A DNA stretch of 6,089 bases from Candidatus Fischerbacteria bacterium RBG_13_37_8 (GTDB lineage Bacteria; Acidobacteriota; HRBIN11; MFGW01), in assembly GCA_001780385.1 (NCBI GenBank), contig MFGW01000136.1, forward strand, positions 22,137 through 28,225, given 5' to 3'. The notes under the pieces are model-generated. The model had not been told where the DNA came from, did no database searches, and saw nothing but the letters and a program-made list of their open reading frames with translations. The number at the start of each line of letters is the position of its first letter. Position 1 is the stretch's first letter. Of this stretch, positions 5,948 to 6,089 are shown one piece after another. A program made the translations under genes and the position numbers.

Positions 5948-6066
5948 TGGGGAATGGGGACTGGGGAATAGGGAATAGGGACTGGGGACTGGGGACTGGG
6001 GACTAGGGACTGGGGACTAGGGAATAGGGACTGGGGACTGGGGACTAGGGAATAGGGACTGGGGAC
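5948..6066. repeat. Heptanucleotide tandem array, 17 units of T(G/A)GGGA(A/C)
   Basis: Seventeen consecutive 7-bp units run without insertion or deletion from the base after the galT stop codon. Only positions 2 and 7 vary: TGGGGAC occurs 8 times, TAGGGAC 4, TAGGGAA 3 and TGGGGAA 2. The order is not random. Every TAGGGAA is followed by TAGGGAC and every TAGGGAC by TGGGGAC, giving a 21-bp higher-order unit at heptamers 4-6, 11-13 and 15-17. The plus strand has a run of three or four G every seven bases. The units are contiguous with no spacers, so this is not a CRISPR. The complement, CCC(C/T)A(G/T)T, recalls the heptamer STRR repeats of filamentous cyanobacteria. The array is complete: it stops at 6067, and the remaining 23 bases show nothing recognisable. 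Confidence 0.97.
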
Positions 6067-6089
6067 CCGCAAAGAACTTTCTACTCTAA

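Noticed and set aside
5948..6066. CRISPR array
   Set aside because: The units are 7 bp, contiguous and without spacers, and there are no cas genes in the window.
5884..6072. Minus-strand reading frame across the end of galT and the heptamer array, giving a Pro/Ser-rich periodic peptide
   Set aside because: It is open only because the complement of the 7-bp repeat contains no stop codons. It has no ribosome site or family match and overlaps the well-supported galT end.

Overview
The window is AT-rich, densely coded bacterial chromosome. It holds one partial gene on the minus strand and four complete genes on the plus strand. No transposase, integrase, CRISPR array, tRNA or rRNA is visible. 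PilB implies a type IV pilus or type II secretion machine, so probably a diderm bacterium. The protein styles (CysRS with HIGN, an aminotransferase with a Cys-rich insert, a GalT-like enzyme with two CxxC sites) and the short-period intergenic repeats would fit an environmental lineage such as Planctomycetota/Brocadiales or Omnitrophota. That placement is a guess and the sequence does not settle it.

Layout. 1-1321 (minus): the first 440 codons of a PilB/GspE-type secretion ATPase, cut by the window edge before its C-terminal end. 1322-1629: a divergent intergenic region with two good sigma-70-like promoters facing apart. TTGACA-N17-TACAAT drives pilB with a leader of about 125 nt. TTGAAA-N17-TATAAT drives cysS with a leader of only about 8 nt. 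A large inverted repeat lies between them. 1630-4830 (plus): a compact probable operon of cysS, a class-III PLP aminotransferase (4-nt ATGA overlap) and yraN (1-nt gap). 4831-4945: a 14-bp perfect palindrome and a plausible promoter for the next gene. 4946-5947 (plus): a galT-family nucleotidyltransferase whose metal ligands resemble the plant ADP-glucose phosphorylase type. 5948-6066: 17 uninterrupted heptamers T(G/A)GGGA(A/C) beginning on the first base after the galT stop codon. The last 23 bases hold nothing recognisable.

How the genes relate. CysRS charges tRNA-Cys, the aminotransferase handles an amino acid or omega-amine donor, and YraN is a small nuclease-fold protein. They are translationally packed but do not form an obvious single pathway. 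The galT-like gene belongs to sugar-nucleotide or storage-sugar metabolism and probably has its own promoter. PilB powers pilus extension or secretion and is independent of the rest.

The coding content is ordinary housekeeping, and I see no convincing new multi-gene system. The least ordinary items are the heptamer array, the near-leaderless cysS promoter, the identity of the galT homologue, and the fact that each substantial intergenic gap holds a different short repeat or palindrome.
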